Shown: positions 31,827-44,464, counted from the first letter of the stretch. The stretch is 64,000 nt of DNA from Triglochin maritima (GCA_963682175.1 OY821789.1:5580001-5644000); one strand, 5' to 3'. Program-made: numbers and translations. The notes: a model not told the origin generated them from the letters alone.

Positions 31827-32707
31827 GAGGCCTCGACCGTTGCAGGTCGAATCGCGACCGTCAGATCTCCAAGATCAACCGATCCCGGCCGTCGGATGGA
31901 ATTGAGGAGATGGGCAAAGGTGGTTATGATACTATTTTCTGCACGTTCGGGGATTTGTTGATTTAATTTGGCGGTTTAGGATAATTAAGAGGAAAGGTGT
32001 TGTGTTGTGTTGCTTCTTTTGCTTGTGGGTTAAGCAATGGATGATTCGGTTTAGACATGCTGTTTGTGTTTTCGAAAGTCGGGATTATCGGAAGGTGGCA
32101 AAGTGGGTGATTAGGGATAACAATAACAATTTAAGTGATATCATGGCTTGGAGAAGGTGGATATGAATTGATTGGCCAAATTTGGGCTTATCATGGAGGT
32201 TGGCTTGGATTGTTTGATTAAATAATTTTTGTTATGTGAATTATTAAGGAGAATATTCATTGTTAATTAGTAGGTGGTGGTCGGTGGATGGCTTCATGCG
32301 TGGAGTTTGTGGTGGTCGTGGTCATTGACATGAATATCAAGTCTTTTGAACTTTATCGTTTTGCTACTGATAATCTTTTGATCAGTGAAAATCTTCTTCT
32401 TCATAATAACTTTATCATTGTTCTGATAAAGTTGTGTGAAAGCACAATGGCTTAAGTTGGAATAAATCCACTTTTAATAACGTACATGGGAGTAATGGAA
32501 GATGCTTTATCGAGATGGATCAACCACTATCTTTCTCGACCCAAGATGGTCCAATATGATTGTATCCTAGATTGTCTGTCGGCCCACAAGATATCACTAG
32601 GTGACAGACCAATAGCCCATGTCATTTGTTCCACGTATCTAACCATAACTTTGAGAAAATCAAAACTAAACTAAACTAATACAAGGGAATTCTTTGGAAT
32701 TCATAGA
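31827..32707. other. Left half of a split phytepsin-AHL intergenic region
   Basis: No gene. It includes a perfect 10-bp inverted repeat (AACTTTATCA, 32408-32417, with its complement at 32424-32433). The sequence continues at 52377 once the nested retrotransposons are removed. Confidence 0.6.
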
Positions 32708-32712
32708 GTACC

Positions 32713-32814
32713 TGTTAAAAAGAACTGAACCGACGCTCCACTGAACCGACGCATCCTCCCAACCGGCGCATCTCCTCTAGCGAAGCAACACAACGCTTCA
32801 CTCCCGAGGCCGCT
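32713..32814 (+). repeat. 5' LTR of Copia B, first part
   Basis: Starts TGTTAAAAAG and matches 52160-52261. It is cut by the Tekay insertion after CCGCT (32810-32814), which is repeated at 47591-47595. Confidence 0.95.
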
Positions 32815-33279
32815 TGCAACGTTCCCAAAATACAGCGGAAATTTAAACCTTTTTTTTAACACAAAGATTCAACTCAAACACCTGAGAACGATACTCATAA
32901 ACATAACAAAGGTGCACCATATACAGGAGTTTGTCAAGAGTATGATTACATTCAAAATGACAAGATGGACTATACACATGTAATCATAACCTCAAAATAA
33001 GATAGCAGGATCCGGTAACAGTGTGCTCGTCCTCAGTCCCCACCTAATTACTGCCGCTCCGGGCCTGAAAATAAACACGGAACTATTCATGAGTTTCCAT
33101 AAGGAAACCCCGTATGCCAAATTCAACTATACTCATATGATAACTGTATTCACAAAACTTAACATACTAGTATACATGGCATATAATACAATAACATGAC
33201 TTTACTTAACATGAAATAAAATACACATCTCATAAATAACTGCGGGCCCTACAAGGTCACCCGTAACATTCACTTAGCT

Positions 33280-33395
33280 GGAAATATCATCAGCCACATA
33301 CTTTGCCGGAATATATCATCGGCCACATACTTTGCTGGAATAATCATCAGCCACATACTTTGCCGGAATATATCATCGGCCACATATAAACGAAT
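33280..33395. repeat. Minisatellite in Tekay 3' LTR
   Basis: About four tandem units of 28-30 bp, each built on ATCATC(A/G)GCCACATAC followed by TTTGC(T/C)GGAATA. The other LTR has about one and a half to two more units at 46243-46378. Confidence 0.88.
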
Positions 33396-33578
33396 ATATA
33401 ATCAACATAACATCCACTGAATGATAATGACCCGGTGGTCAACTCCGCCGCCGTCAAGGTTGGGCAACAACCTCACCTTACGGAGCCATCTACTCCGCCG
33501 CCATAAAGGCTAGGCAGTCTCTCCACGCCCCACAGAGTTGAACAATAACAACAATATATATTACTGAAATAACAACAT

Positions 33579-34056
33579 AAACGGTCAAACTACTTAACAT
33601 AACCAGTCAACCGAACTTCTTAAATGGTCGAACAAACATATAACACCGGTCGACCGAAACTTCTGAATTTAATTGAATAATATAAACATAATTGGTCAAT
33701 CACACAACTTTAACGGTCGGACAAAATCATGTATTGGGTCGACCAACATAATTTAAACGGTCGAACAAAATCACACATTCGGTCGACCACTTCAAAACTT
33801 AAAATATATTATAATAACGGTCAAACAATACATTAATTCGGTCAACCGTCTCTTAATATAAATTCAAACCGACTTTATTTATCTTCAAACGGTCGAACGG
33901 CAAAAGGGTCCCGTTCGACCAAAAATTACAAGAGTCATCATCTTCTTCCCAAATCACGTTTAACCGGTCGACTGCTACTCGCGTCGTTCGACCAATGAGG
34001 GATAATTCTTAACTTTTACACTTCATTCGGTCGACCGAAACTCATACCGGTCGACC
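33579..34056. repeat. GGTCGACCG array in Tekay 3' LTR
   Basis: More than ten copies or variants (GGTCAAAC, GGTCGAAC, CGGTCGACCG, GGTCAACCG, GGTCGACTG), mostly 25-45 bp apart. The array lies in U3, with an AATATATATT TATA-like site just downstream on the element's strand (about 33547-33556). Confidence 0.88.
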
Positions 34057-34580
34057 GTTCTGCCATGTATTTTAAACTTAACTTTGCACCGGCGAGGTTT
34101 CATACCTCCGGTGACCCATCTAAACCCTCACACACCTAGTGTGAGTTACTAAATCGAACTTGACATACCTTATAGCCTTAGCTGACACTGAATTTTGCTG
34201 ATAGAAATTCGTCTCCTCACTTCCCTTGCCTAGTTCCAAACCCTCCGGTGCCCTCAACTCTTCTTCACAGCCTTCTCTCTCTCACGTAATATTCACTCTT
34301 TAATATTCTACCTTCTTACTTAATGGAATAGAGAGGGAGGAAAAGAGTTGAGAGATTGATGCACGTCCAACACACGAAGGGAGAAAGAGATGCGTTATTT
34401 TTTACTTTATACCTCAACACCTCCCAAACCACCAACCACAGCAAGACACCTCATCCTTACCATTCTTATCTCCTCACTCTTATCTGCGTTTTCTTCATCT
34501 CCAATCCAAGGATATACTTTAACTCACTTAACTATTCAATCCTCTAGTCATTTTAGTTATCTTAATTAAAGTTTAAGATT

Positions 34581-37500
34581 CTAACAATCTACCCTCCTTA
34601 AAGAAATTTCGACCGCGAAATTTAAAACAAACAACTTACCAAACAACTCTGGATAATTCTTCCGGATTTCATCTTCAATTTCCCAGGTGGCCTCCCGATC
34701 ACTGTGGTGCTGCCATCGCACCTTCACCATAGGAATGGTTTTTCTTCTGAGTTGATGCTCCATACGATCCACTATCTCTACAGGTCTTTCATCTAGTGAT
34801 AAATCTTGCTGAATTTCTGGGACCTCTATCTCAATAATATGTGACGGGTCCGACACATACTTTCTCAACATCGATACATGAAAAACATTATGAAGACCTG
34901 AGAATTGTGGTGGCAGTGCAATTCGATAGGCCACTTCTCCGACACGATCCAAAATTTCAAACGGTCTGATATATCTCGGACTGAGCTTACCTCTCTTTCC
35001 GAATCTCATTACTCCGCGAGAGGGAGAGATTTTCAGAAACACATGATCACCAACTTCAAAATTTAATTCTCGTCTACGCTTATCCGCGTAACTTTTCTGT
35101 CTACTCTGAGCAGCTAGCAACCTTTTCTTAATCACATCCATTTTCTCGGTATACATTTGTATTAATTCAAGTCCAAGTAGTTGTCTTTCGCCTACATCAC
35201 TCCAACATACAGGTGATCTGCATGGCCTTCCGTACAACGCTTCATACGGTGACATCCCAATGCTGGTATGATAACTATTGTTGTAAGCAAATTCGATCAG
35301 TGGCAAGTGATCATCCCAATGTCCTGCCCAATCAAGGGTACATGCCCTCAACATATCTTCTAAAGTCTGGATAGTTCGCTCTGACTGTCCGTCTATCTGG
35401 GGGTGGAAGGCAGTACTAAACTTCAATTGAGTTCCCAATGCCTTCTGCAAACTTCCCCAAAATCTCGACGTAAATCTGGGGTCTCGATCAGAAATGATAC
35501 TTACAGGCACTCCGTGCAACCTAACAATCTCTTCTATGTATAACTTAGCTAGACCTTCCAGAGACATTGTGGCCTTAATTGCTAAGAAATGTGCCGATTT
35601 GGTTAATCGATCGACAATGACCCAGATTGCATCATGAAACCTCCTCGACTTTGGTAATCCTGTGACAAAATCCATTGTCACATGTTCCCACTTCCACTCA
35701 GGCAGTTCAATTTCCTGCATTGGGCATGCAGGTCTTTGATGCTCAATCTTTACTTGTTGACAAACTAAGCATTTAGAAACGAATTCTGCTATATCTCTTT
35801 TCATTCCTTTCCACCAAAAATTTCGTTGCAGATCCTTGTACATTTTTGTACTCCCTGGGTGAATAGAATACTTGGCTCTATGTGCTTCTTCCATAATTTC
35901 TTTCCTTAAGTCATTACTTTGTGGCACCCAGATACGGTTTTGAACCCGTAGACCTCCATTTATTCTTATACTAAAACCCGATCCTTCCTTTGCTACCGAA
36001 AGCATTAAGCTTGGTAACTCACTATCTTCCTTTTGAGCCTGTACAATCCTTGGTATAATCTGTGGCTCAACTCTTAATCCTGCAATCACAGCCCTTTCCG
36101 ATTTCTTTGCAAATGGCTTCCATTCTGTTAAATCCTCAATCAACTTCCATTCTTGGATACACAAACTTGATATCTCCACTTTTCTACGTAAAGCATCTGC
36201 TACTGCATTTGCCTTTCCAGGATGATAAGAAATAGTGAATTCATAATCCTTAATAAACTCAAGCCATCTGCGTTGCCTCATATTCAGCTCTTGCTGCGAA
36301 AATAGATATTTCAAACTTTGATGATCAGTAAAGACCTCAAACTGTTCTCCATACAAGTAATGCCTCCAAATCTTTAATGCATGAACTACTGCCGCCAATT
36401 CTAAGTCATGTGTGGGGTAGTTCTTCTCATGTGGCTTCAACTGCCTAGAGGAATAAGCAACTACTTTCCCATGTTGCATGAGTACACAACCTAAACCAAT
36501 CCCTGATGCGTCGCTATAGATCTCAAATCCACCGCTGCCACTTGGAAGCGTTAGAATCGGTGCGGTTGTCAAGCGTTGCTTAAGTTCTTGGAAGCTGTCC
36601 TCACATTTCTGGGACCATATAAATTTCACACCTTTCCGTGTCAATGTTGTCAAGGGCGAAGCAATCCTGGAAAAATCCTGGATAAACCGCCGATAATAGC
36701 CTGCAAGTCCCACAAAACTCCTAATCTCGGTTACACTGGTTGGGGTTTCCATTGTGTTACTGCCTCAACCTTTCCTGGGTCTACCGAAATTCCATCTTTA
36801 GAAACAATATGTCCTAGAAAAGCCACCTGCTCCAGCCAAAATTCACATTTCGACAATTTAGCATACAACTTACGGTCTCTTAAGACTCCAAGCACTAACC
36901 TCAAGTGTTTCTCATGTTGCTCTTTATCTGAAGAATATATTAAAATTTCATCCACAAAGACAATAACAAAACAATCAAGATATGGCTTGAATGTCCTGTT
37001 CATCAAATCCATAAAAGCTGCAGGTGCATTCGTTAACCCAAATGGCATCACTAGAAATTCATAGTGCCCATACCTCGTTCGGAAGGCTATCTAATGAACA
37101 TCCTCTTCCTTAATCCTTAACTGGTGATATCCAGAACGTAAGTCAATTTTCGAAAACACTTGTGCTGATTGCAGTTGATCAAAAAGATCCTCAATCCTGG
37201 GTAAAGGATATCGATTCTTAATAGTAACTTTGTTCAACATCCTGTAGTCAATGCACATTCGCAATGACCCATCCTTCTTCTTAACAAATAACACTGGGGC
37301 TCCCCAAGGTGATACACTGGGTCTAATAAAACCAGAGTCTAACAATTCTTGTAATTGTTTCTTCAACTCAATCAACTCCGCAGGTGCCATTCGGTATGAG
37401 GCCTTTGATTGTGGAGTTGTACCGGCTACTAAGTCTATGCCAAACTCTATCTCTCTATGTGGCGGTAACCCAGTGATAGTCTCTGGAAATACTTCAGGAA

Positions 37501-37897
37501 ATTCCTGTACTACATCAATATTCTCTACTTTTCTATTCTCAGAATCTTAACCTACCAAGGAAGCTATGAATGCACCACAACCCTGGTCCAACAACTTCTG
37601 TGTTTTAATTGCCGAAATAATAATTCGACCTTCTCTATTCTTTACTCCCTTGATCAACACATCTGGTTGATCCTCTCTAGGGATTAAAATCTTCTTCTCA
37701 CGACAAAGGACCCGAACATCATGTTGTGACAACCAATCCATGCCTAGGATAACATCAAAGTTCTTCATCGGCAATAAGACTAAATTTGCCGGAAAATCTT
37801 GATCTTCCGAGACTACAGAAATTTCAGGGAGAAAACTCTCCACAATGCCCACCTCTCCCATGGGCGTACTGACTTCCCAACTGGTAGCCAGAAGCAC
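34581..37897 (-). pseudogene. Tekay pol: protease C-part, RT, RNase H, integrase, chromodomain
   Basis: The minus strand from 37897 continues the protease (GMDWLSQHDVRVL). RT follows ([32 protein letters not shown]), then a stop at about 37091 inside the RT, then [17 protein letters not shown]. The polymerase box reads FVDE (36947-36960) where two adjacent aspartates are expected; this should abolish catalysis. From 36752 to 34581 one frame of 723 codons covers RNase H (IYSDASGIGLG, FTDHQSLKYLF), integrase (a HX..H-CX2C zinc region ending CLVCQQ, then MDFVTGLP, DRDPRFTS and HPQIDGQSERT) and a chromodomain-like tail. Its stop codon lies in the LTR. Further stops occur near 37547 and 36731. Confidence 0.94.
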
Positions 37898-37902
37898 AGG
37901 AG

Positions 37903-39126
37903 TGATGCATTGCATACATTGCATCATATGTCTTTCATTTAGATTATTTTTATATCAATAAATGCTACTAAGGTATGTGTTTAGTCTTACTTATAGAATA
38001 CATGGACTTGAATGCAAATTACCCATATCCCGAGAATAAACGCGTGCAAAGAGACTCATTTCTATCATAAAGACCAAGTCAAGATTATCGGGAGTCAAAT
38101 GGAAGTTCATCCAAGCATAAAATCATTCAAGGACCTAATTACAAAAAAGAACAAGGACTTAAGAACAAAAGTAGCCGGGGACTTAATTGCAAAAAGCCAA
38201 AGACCTAATTGCAAATCACGAGTAGCTTTTATTATCTTGGAGAAAATCTAAAGAAAAATCAATGTGGATCTCCAAATATATGAAGGAATTAATCCGGAGC
38301 TCACAAGAATGGAAAAAATCAATCCAGACGCGCAAAGGAGGATCAAATCATACCATAAACATTCAACCAAAATCCGGACAAAATCAGAGCAATATATGCG
38401 GCGTTTCCGCCGCAAATTACACTTGATGTGCGGCGTTTCTGCCGCACCAGAGGCGATCCGTGTGCTCAATTTTTGTCCAGTCGTGTCTGGACACGTGTAC
38501 TCTCCAATTCTATACTTAGGTCTCTAGTAACAACTATAAATAGCCCCGAGAACGATGTTAGAAGGGTCTTGGCCTTAGACCTAGTTCTTAGTTGTTGTTT
38601 TTATTTTTAGTCTTAGTTTTGTATTCTTCTTTTTATTAATAAAATTCTCTCTTTTATTTCTTGTTTTTAGTTTTCTTTTGTAATTCCTCCTTCTATGAGT
38701 TTCTAACTCTTTCCAAAGGGTGGAGGTGACGGATTTAGGGTGAAGAGAAGATGAATGAATGTTATTATTTTAAGTTCGTGATTAGTATATTTTGATTACT
38801 TGAGTTTATGTTAAATCATTTATCATGTAATACTTCATAACTAACATGATTTATTATAAGTTTCTGAATTCTCTAATCTAAACCTTAAATCTAAACCTCC
38901 ACCCAACGGAATTCATCTCTTTGTTCTTGTTTTAGTTTTATTTGTTCTTGTTTCTTGCTTTAGATAATAAAAACCAAAAATCTCAAAAACTCAATTTATT
39001 CTTCTCTCATTCTTTCCCCCAATCGAAATGACACTAATAACAAATCTCTCCCTCCTTGTGTTCGACCCGTATTTGTCACGTCTTCATTGACGTCGTGCAC
39101 TTGCGGTATAAATATAATTCCCATCA
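37903..39126 (+). repeat. 5' LTR of gag-only element
   Basis: 1224 bp, starting with a near-palindrome (TGATGCATTG, then CATTGCATCA after CATA) and ending CCCATCA. A TATA box (TATAAATA) is at 38535-38542, so transcription should begin near 38565. Confidence 0.95.
38397..38446 (+). other. Twin GC hairpins in U3
   Basis: TGCGGCG-TTTC-CGCCGCA at 38397-38414 is a perfect 7-bp stem with a 4-base loop. A second copy at 38429-38446 has one stem mismatch. In the 3' LTR the equivalents are 43735-43752 (one mismatch) and 43767-43784 (perfect). Confidence 0.85.
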
Positions 39127-39132
39127 AGTTTT

Positions 39133-39150
39133 TGGCGCCGTTGCCGGGGA
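39133..39150 (+). other. Primer binding site, tRNA-Asp type
   Basis: TGGCGCCGTTGCCGGGGA, 6 bp after the 5' LTR. From memory this is complementary to the 3' end of plant tRNA-Asp, as in Athila-like elements. Confidence 0.85.
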
Positions 39151-39286
39151 GGCGACGCAGATTTTGTTTTTTTTGTTGATTTCGAATTTATTCTGTTTAT
39201 CTTGTGCGCGATCTAAGTATTTGGATTTGTGTTTCAGGAGACAACAGAGTGCGCGGAGAAATCCGGGCACATTTGGAGCTAAACGA

Positions 39287-39335
39287 GCGGCGAAATCGCC
39301 GCACCTAAAGAACAACTTGCGGCGAATCCGCCGCA
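39287..39335 (+). other. Twin GC hairpins in the leader
   Basis: GCGGCGA-AA-TCGCCGC (39287-39302) and TGCGGCG-AATC-CGCCGCA (39318-39335) use essentially the same stem as the U3 hairpins. They lie about 140-190 bp after the primer binding site. Confidence 0.85.
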
Positions 39336-39674
39336 CACTTGGTGCTTCTGGGCTTCAAATTTTTCTGGGACGCGACTCATCTCTGGGTGGACGCGTGGAG
39401 CTACTGAAATTTCGAGAGTGGGCGGCGAACCCGACTGAGCATTGCGTAGGTAACCTTTGTTGCCTTTTTTCCTCGTAATTTCTAGTTTCGGAAAATTTCC
39501 TTTTCATAGAACTGCATGTGTTAGGGCAAAAATTCCATAATTGGCAATAATTCAACTCTGACCTAAAAATTGGCAAAACTAGAAGAACTTAGTGCATGCA
39601 TCATTTAGTGTTTTGTATGCATTATTTTGCTAAATTCTTGCAAATCAATTTTTGTTGAAGAGTGCTGGAGTCAA

Positions 39675-40383
39675 GGTACGTATCGTGGTTTTCATCGCTT
39701 GCATTTAAGCATATAATCTAATTTGCATACAACCTTGCAATTGCCCCCCACTAAAGACCATTGTTTGACTATCTTTGCTAGATCTAAGTTAAACTATCTT
39801 AAGGGCAACTCCGTAGGCAAAGATACGGTGGGGATTTCACCACCCTTCCGTGACCCACAAATCACAATCCTAAAGTGTCACCCAAGCCTTAAAATTAAAA
39901 TCAATTAGACATTGGCCCCTAAGGACTCGGACTCAATTAAGGAGAAGAATTGGTTTGACTTGCTATGACCTGAAGCCGATCGAATTTAAGTTGGTGTCTA
40001 GAAAGTGTTTTTGTGTTGACGTAAGTCTTCCAAGCGAAGTGGTTGTCTAATTGGCACCGACTCTGTCGGAAGCGCCCCCCACTAGCTATACACTGCCTGA
40101 CCAATTTGGTTTGATTAGTGAGGGAGGTGAATTAAGCAAATCAATTCGACTCAACCAGTTAGGAGTCGTCTAGATCTAAGTGACACTAGGTCTAGGATTG
40201 TTTGAACCGTGCTTGTTTGGGAAACCTCTGACCGACCCTCTTTTCTATCTTTAGAGTTAAGTTTCCCTTCTCTTCTGAGTCATCTTCTTCTCACCTACTT
40301 ATACGTTCTAGTCTCCTCCCTTTTACATTCCCTATTAGCATTTTAGGGTCGAGTCGAGAACTTGTGCTTGCTTAGCCTCATAA
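39675..40383 (+). other. Probable leader intron of gag-only element, shared with CACTA
   Basis: A good donor context (AAGGTACGTA, GT near 39676) precedes the stretch, and a TTGCTTAG acceptor near 40374 lies just ahead of the coding part. Blocks inside match the CACTA leader at 56.7-57.4 kb, for example AAAATCAATTAGAC then TTGGCCCCTA. Splicing is inferred, not shown. Confidence 0.5.
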
Positions 40384-40411
40384 TGGTAAGAGTACTTGAC
40401 TCAAGAGTGTT

Positions 40412-41899
40412 TTGATGGATGGTTACATGAGCAACCATCCATATCATTGTTGGGACCAGGACAATGCTTCCTGGTATTCTAAAACCATGCAACCTAGGGT
40501 GGCTCAGACTAACACCCCATATGGTTGGGACAATCCTAATTGTATGACTGAGCAATTTTCATATTGGGGTAACATGAGAGAGGCACCGACTGCTAGACCA
40601 CAATCTAGTTATGTTGGATCATATGCTGGTCAACGAACTGACACATTACAACAAACTTTTGCCTCCTTCATGCGTTGGGCTGACAACATGACTGCACCGG
40701 TGGCTCCAGTAGCCGTACCGTGCGATTGTTGCGGGTTGAGTGGTCATGTTATCAGGGAATGTCCTTATGTTCCCCCAGAGCCTGAGTATGAGCATACCTT
40801 TTCCCAGAATGCTCGATATGACCGTTACACATCCGCATATAACCCAAGAGTGATGGATTCGTGAGGAAACAATTCATATCCAAATTCTTATACATCATTT
40901 TCGCCCCAATATCCTTCTCCTAAATACCCAGAACTCTACCAACAACCCACTTCAAATCATTGGACTTATCCTCAGTCTACCAACACCCAACCTAAAAATG
41001 TCCCGAGTTCTGACTCGAACCTCATAGTTGATCACATACCTGATACCTTGGAACAAACTTTCCATACGTTCATGACAACTACTCAACAGTCCGTAGACAA
41101 TATGGTACTGCAATTGAGTCAAATGTCGCAGCAATTAAGTGAGGAAAGTAACTTTTCGTGTCAACATGAGGACTCATCTTTTAGTATCGAACCACCACCA
41201 CATACACAAATTCAAAGCACAATCTTTCAAAGACAAATTCCTAGTCGGTCTGAGGGACTTGGGATTTCAATTCACGATCACTTAGTGGAGGATTCGATTT
41301 ATATTGAGAAAAATATGGACCAATTTCATTATGAGTCGGCACAGGATTGTGTCATATCTTCTTGTCCCGTGGCCCTTGAGCCACATAATCTTCATGTTGC
41401 ATCTCTTAAGGACTCAGCTCTGGTGGAGTAAGATCTCCCTAGTACCCTCAATTTCAAACAACATGATGAGAGTCTGCCTCTCACCATTGTTCCTGATCAT
41501 CTTGGAAATGATGGAACATCAAACAACTACATAGCTCATGAGGGTATTAGAAGTTCCTTAGAAGATACCTTGGGTATGAGACCCACTTTTTGTTCGACTG
41601 GTGTGTCGGACATGCCTAACGAGGTTTTGGACCTCGTTCCGATGCACCAGCCATTTGGTTGGAGAGTTTGGATTGACGATCATAACTTCAACACCGCAAC
41701 GGGAGAAACTCCTCTTCCGTTGCCCCTTAATTCCCAAACTCTCGAGAGGTTCAAGCTCTTTCAGTTTGATCCTTTGAATGAGACTCATTTGCGTCCAATT
41801 CATGAACCTCTCATTTCATCTAGCGCTTTTTGTGAAGGCGGCCCACACATGCATTTTCTGGCCCCACGTGGTGTCATGTTCCCTTTTCAGGTGCACTGA
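40412..41899 (+). pseudogene. Gag-like protein with zinc knuckle (degenerate)
   Basis: One frame runs from ATG 40412 to about 41899, broken by stops near 40862 and 41429. The first part is rich in Asn, Trp and Tyr and ends in a CX2CX4HX4C knuckle (CDCCGLSGHVIREC, about residues 108-121). The middle part has TFHTFMTTTQQSVDNMVLQL, probably helical, like the region after the knuckle in Athila/Tat gag proteins. The last part (PFGWRVWIDDH, GPHMHFLAPRG) I do not recognise. The upstream gag core seems missing. Assignment to gag rests on the knuckle, the position and the style, so it is moderate. Confidence 0.68.
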
Positions 41900-43225
41900 C
41901 CCACTCTTGAGGTTTCCATTTGATGTCTCTTGACAAATGAAGATGAGAATTTATGTTTGTACATAGTTATATATGTATAACAATAAAAAAATAAAATAAA
42001 AATAAAATAAATAAAAATAAAAATAAAAGAATCATATGTTGTATTTATCCATTCTTTAGCATCTCACAGGTTTTTGAGGGAATTTGGGTTTTTGTCCATC
42101 AACAGAGCCATGAACTTTCCTTTGTACTTCACGTTGGTGAGATCTTTCCTTTTTCATGCATAAATCAATGTAGTATCTTGCTCACATTCATTGAGGACAA
42201 TGCATGATTTAGGTGTGGGGGGGGGGTGTTTATGTATATATTTATCTATATATCTGTTCTTTTATCTCTTACAAAATAAAATAATAATAATAATAATAAT
42301 AAAATTTAATGTTTCATGACATAGCTTAAGATCGAACTACCAAAACCCGAGTACAAATTGCATTGAGTTTTTTTGTTCCTTATTATATAGTTCTGCTTGT
42401 AGAAACTATGACATAAATCTAAGTTCCAAAGAAATAACCCATTACCCTTTAAAACATGTATGCACTTAAATTGGATGAATCAAATCTTTGAAGTGGTTGA
42501 TAAAAAGCAGAGGTTGAGGAAAATATACCGGGAAGTGTGGACTTCTAATAGCAATTAAGCCCTGAGAAAAATAAAAGTAAAAATAAAGGAATAAAGTGAG
42601 GAAAGCTCATTCTGCAAAATGATTACAAAAGCCCAAGCCTTTGAGTCACTGGTCCGTAGGGGTATCTTGAAACCCGGTAACTTGAGTCTGCCAGCTCGGG
42701 ATTATCGACCAAACTCGCTACACGAATGCAAAAAATGTAAAAGTATCAAAAAGCAAATGTGTTGAATCGCGGAAGAAAAGAAAAAAAATACTCAAGGCTC
42801 CCAAAGCTAAAAGAATGATCCATGCCATGGTTGATCCAAATGATACTTCACCACCAGAGGAGGTGTGCAAAATAATTTAAGTGATATCATGTGTAGAAGG
42901 GTTAGTGGTGTGAATGTTGGAGGAATAAAGACCAAGTCATATTTTTAATGAGTTAGATTTATATAATGAGCATGCAAGAATTCTCAGTGAGATGTATAAG
43001 GTTGAGGTAGGGATATTGAGAACTATTAATGAAATATTGAATTAAGACTTTGTGGGTGTGTCAACTGAAAACCCTCACGAGACAAAACTCGTCCTCTAAG
43101 GAAACTTGGGGGTTTAAAGGTTTGTTGCACATGCTAAGTGCAACCGTGATTCCTATGAAAGTGAGTTAGGATTTCCCTGTTTTCATTTTTCTTATATTCT
43201 GTTTTGCTAGGGACTAGCAAAATCT
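41900..43225 (+). other. 3' untranslated part of gag-only element
   Basis: Non-coding. It holds an A/T-rich run (41978-42030), a purine tract AGGTGTGGGGGGGGGG (42211-42226) that duplicates the style of the true polypurine tract about 1 kb later, and an (AAT)n run near 42280-42303. Confidence 0.6.
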
Positions 43226-43240
43226 AGGTGTGGGGGTATT
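43226..43240 (+). other. Polypurine tract of gag-only element
   Basis: AGGTGTGGGGGTATT sits directly against the 3' LTR and would prime plus-strand DNA synthesis. Confidence 0.85.
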
Positions 43241-44464
43241 TGATGCATTGCATACATTGCATCATATGTCTTTCATTTAGATTATTTTTATATCAATAAA
43301 TGCTACTAAGGTATGTGTTTAGTCTTATTTATAGAATACATGGACCTGAATGCAAATTACCCATATCCCGAGAATAAACGCGTGCAAAGAGACTCTTTTC
43401 TATCATAAAGACCAAGTCAAGATTATCGGGAGTCAAATGGAAGTTCATCCAAGCATAAAATCATTCAAGGACCTAATTACAAAAAAGAACAATGACTTAA
43501 GCACAAAAGTAGCCGGGGACTTAATTGCAAAAAGCCAATGACCTAATTGCAAATCACGAGTAGCTTTTATTATCTTGGAGAAAATCTAAAGAAAAATCAA
43601 TGTGGATCTCCAAATATATGAAGGAATTAATCCGGAGCTCAAAAGAATGGAAAAAATCAATCCAGACGCACAAAGGAGGATCAAATCATACCATAAACAT
43701 TCAACCAAAATCCGGACAAAATCAGAGCAATATATGCGGCGTTTCCTCCGCAAATTACACTTGATGTGCGGCGTTTCCGCCGCACCAGAGGCGATCCGTG
43801 TGCTCAATTTTTGTCCAGTCGTGTCTGGACACGTGTACTCTCCAATTCTATACTTAGGTCTCTTGTAACAACTATAAATAGCCCCGAGAACGATGTTAGA
43901 AGGGTCTTGGCCTTAGACCTAGTTCTTAGTTGTTGTTTTTATTTTTAGTCTTAGTTTTGTATTCTTCATTTTATTAATAAAATTCTGTCTTTTATTTCTT
44001 GTTTTTAGTTTTTTTTTGTAATTCCTCCTTCTATGAGTTTCTAACTCTTTCCAAAGGGTGGAGGTGACGGATTTAGGGTGAAGATAAGATGAATGAATGT
44101 TATTATTTTAAGTTCGTGATTAGTATATTTTGATTACTTGAGTTTATGTTAAATCATTTATCATGTAATGCTTCATAACTAACATGATTTATTATAAGTT
44201 TCTGAATTCTCTAATCTAAACCTTAAATCTAAACCTCCACCCAACGGAATTCACCTCTTTGTTCTTGTTTTAGTTTTATTTGTTCTTGTTTCTTGCTTTA
44301 GATAATAAAAACCAAAAATCTCAAAAACCCAATTTATTCTTCTCTCCTTCTTTCCCCCAATCGAAATCACACTAATAACAAATCTCTCCCTCCTTGTGTT
44401 CGACCCGTATTTCCCACGTCTTCATTGACGCCGTGCACTTGCGGTATAAATATAATTCCCATCA
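43241..44464 (+). repeat. 3' LTR of gag-only element
   Basis: 1224 bp, the same length as the 5' LTR with about 23 substitutions and no indel seen. It is followed by AGGAG, the target duplication. Confidence 0.95.

Larger units (their letters stand above)
32815..34586 (-). repeat. 3' LTR of Tekay element
   Basis: 1772 bp, TGCAACG...TCTAACA on the plus strand. Comparison by eye with 45777-47590 shows scattered substitutions (roughly 2% where compared), one fewer minisatellite unit and a small deletion near 34543. A purine tract (AAGGAGGGTAGAT, minus strand) abuts it at 34587-34600. Confidence 0.95.
37903..44464 (+). mobile_element. Gag-only LTR retroelement (TR-GAG/LARD-like), inner level of the nest
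   Basis: 6562 bp flanked by AGGAG (37898-37902 and 44465-44469), inserted into the Tekay protease gene. The two 1224-bp LTRs (37903-39126, 43241-44464) are collinear and differ at about 23 positions by eye, so it is fairly young. A tRNA-Asp-type primer binding site follows the 5' LTR and a purine tract precedes the 3' LTR. The interior carries gag-like coding sequence with a zinc knuckle but no protease, RT or integrase. The primer type and gag style resemble the Athila/Tat side of Gypsy. It must borrow polymerase in trans. Confidence 0.95.

Noticed and set aside
32367..32433. Short perfect inverted repeats as a transcription terminator
   Set aside because: Plant Pol II genes do not use such terminators, and no gene ends here.
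40952..41134. Minus-strand frame in the gag-only element
   Set aside because: Shadow of the gag-like plus-strand frame.
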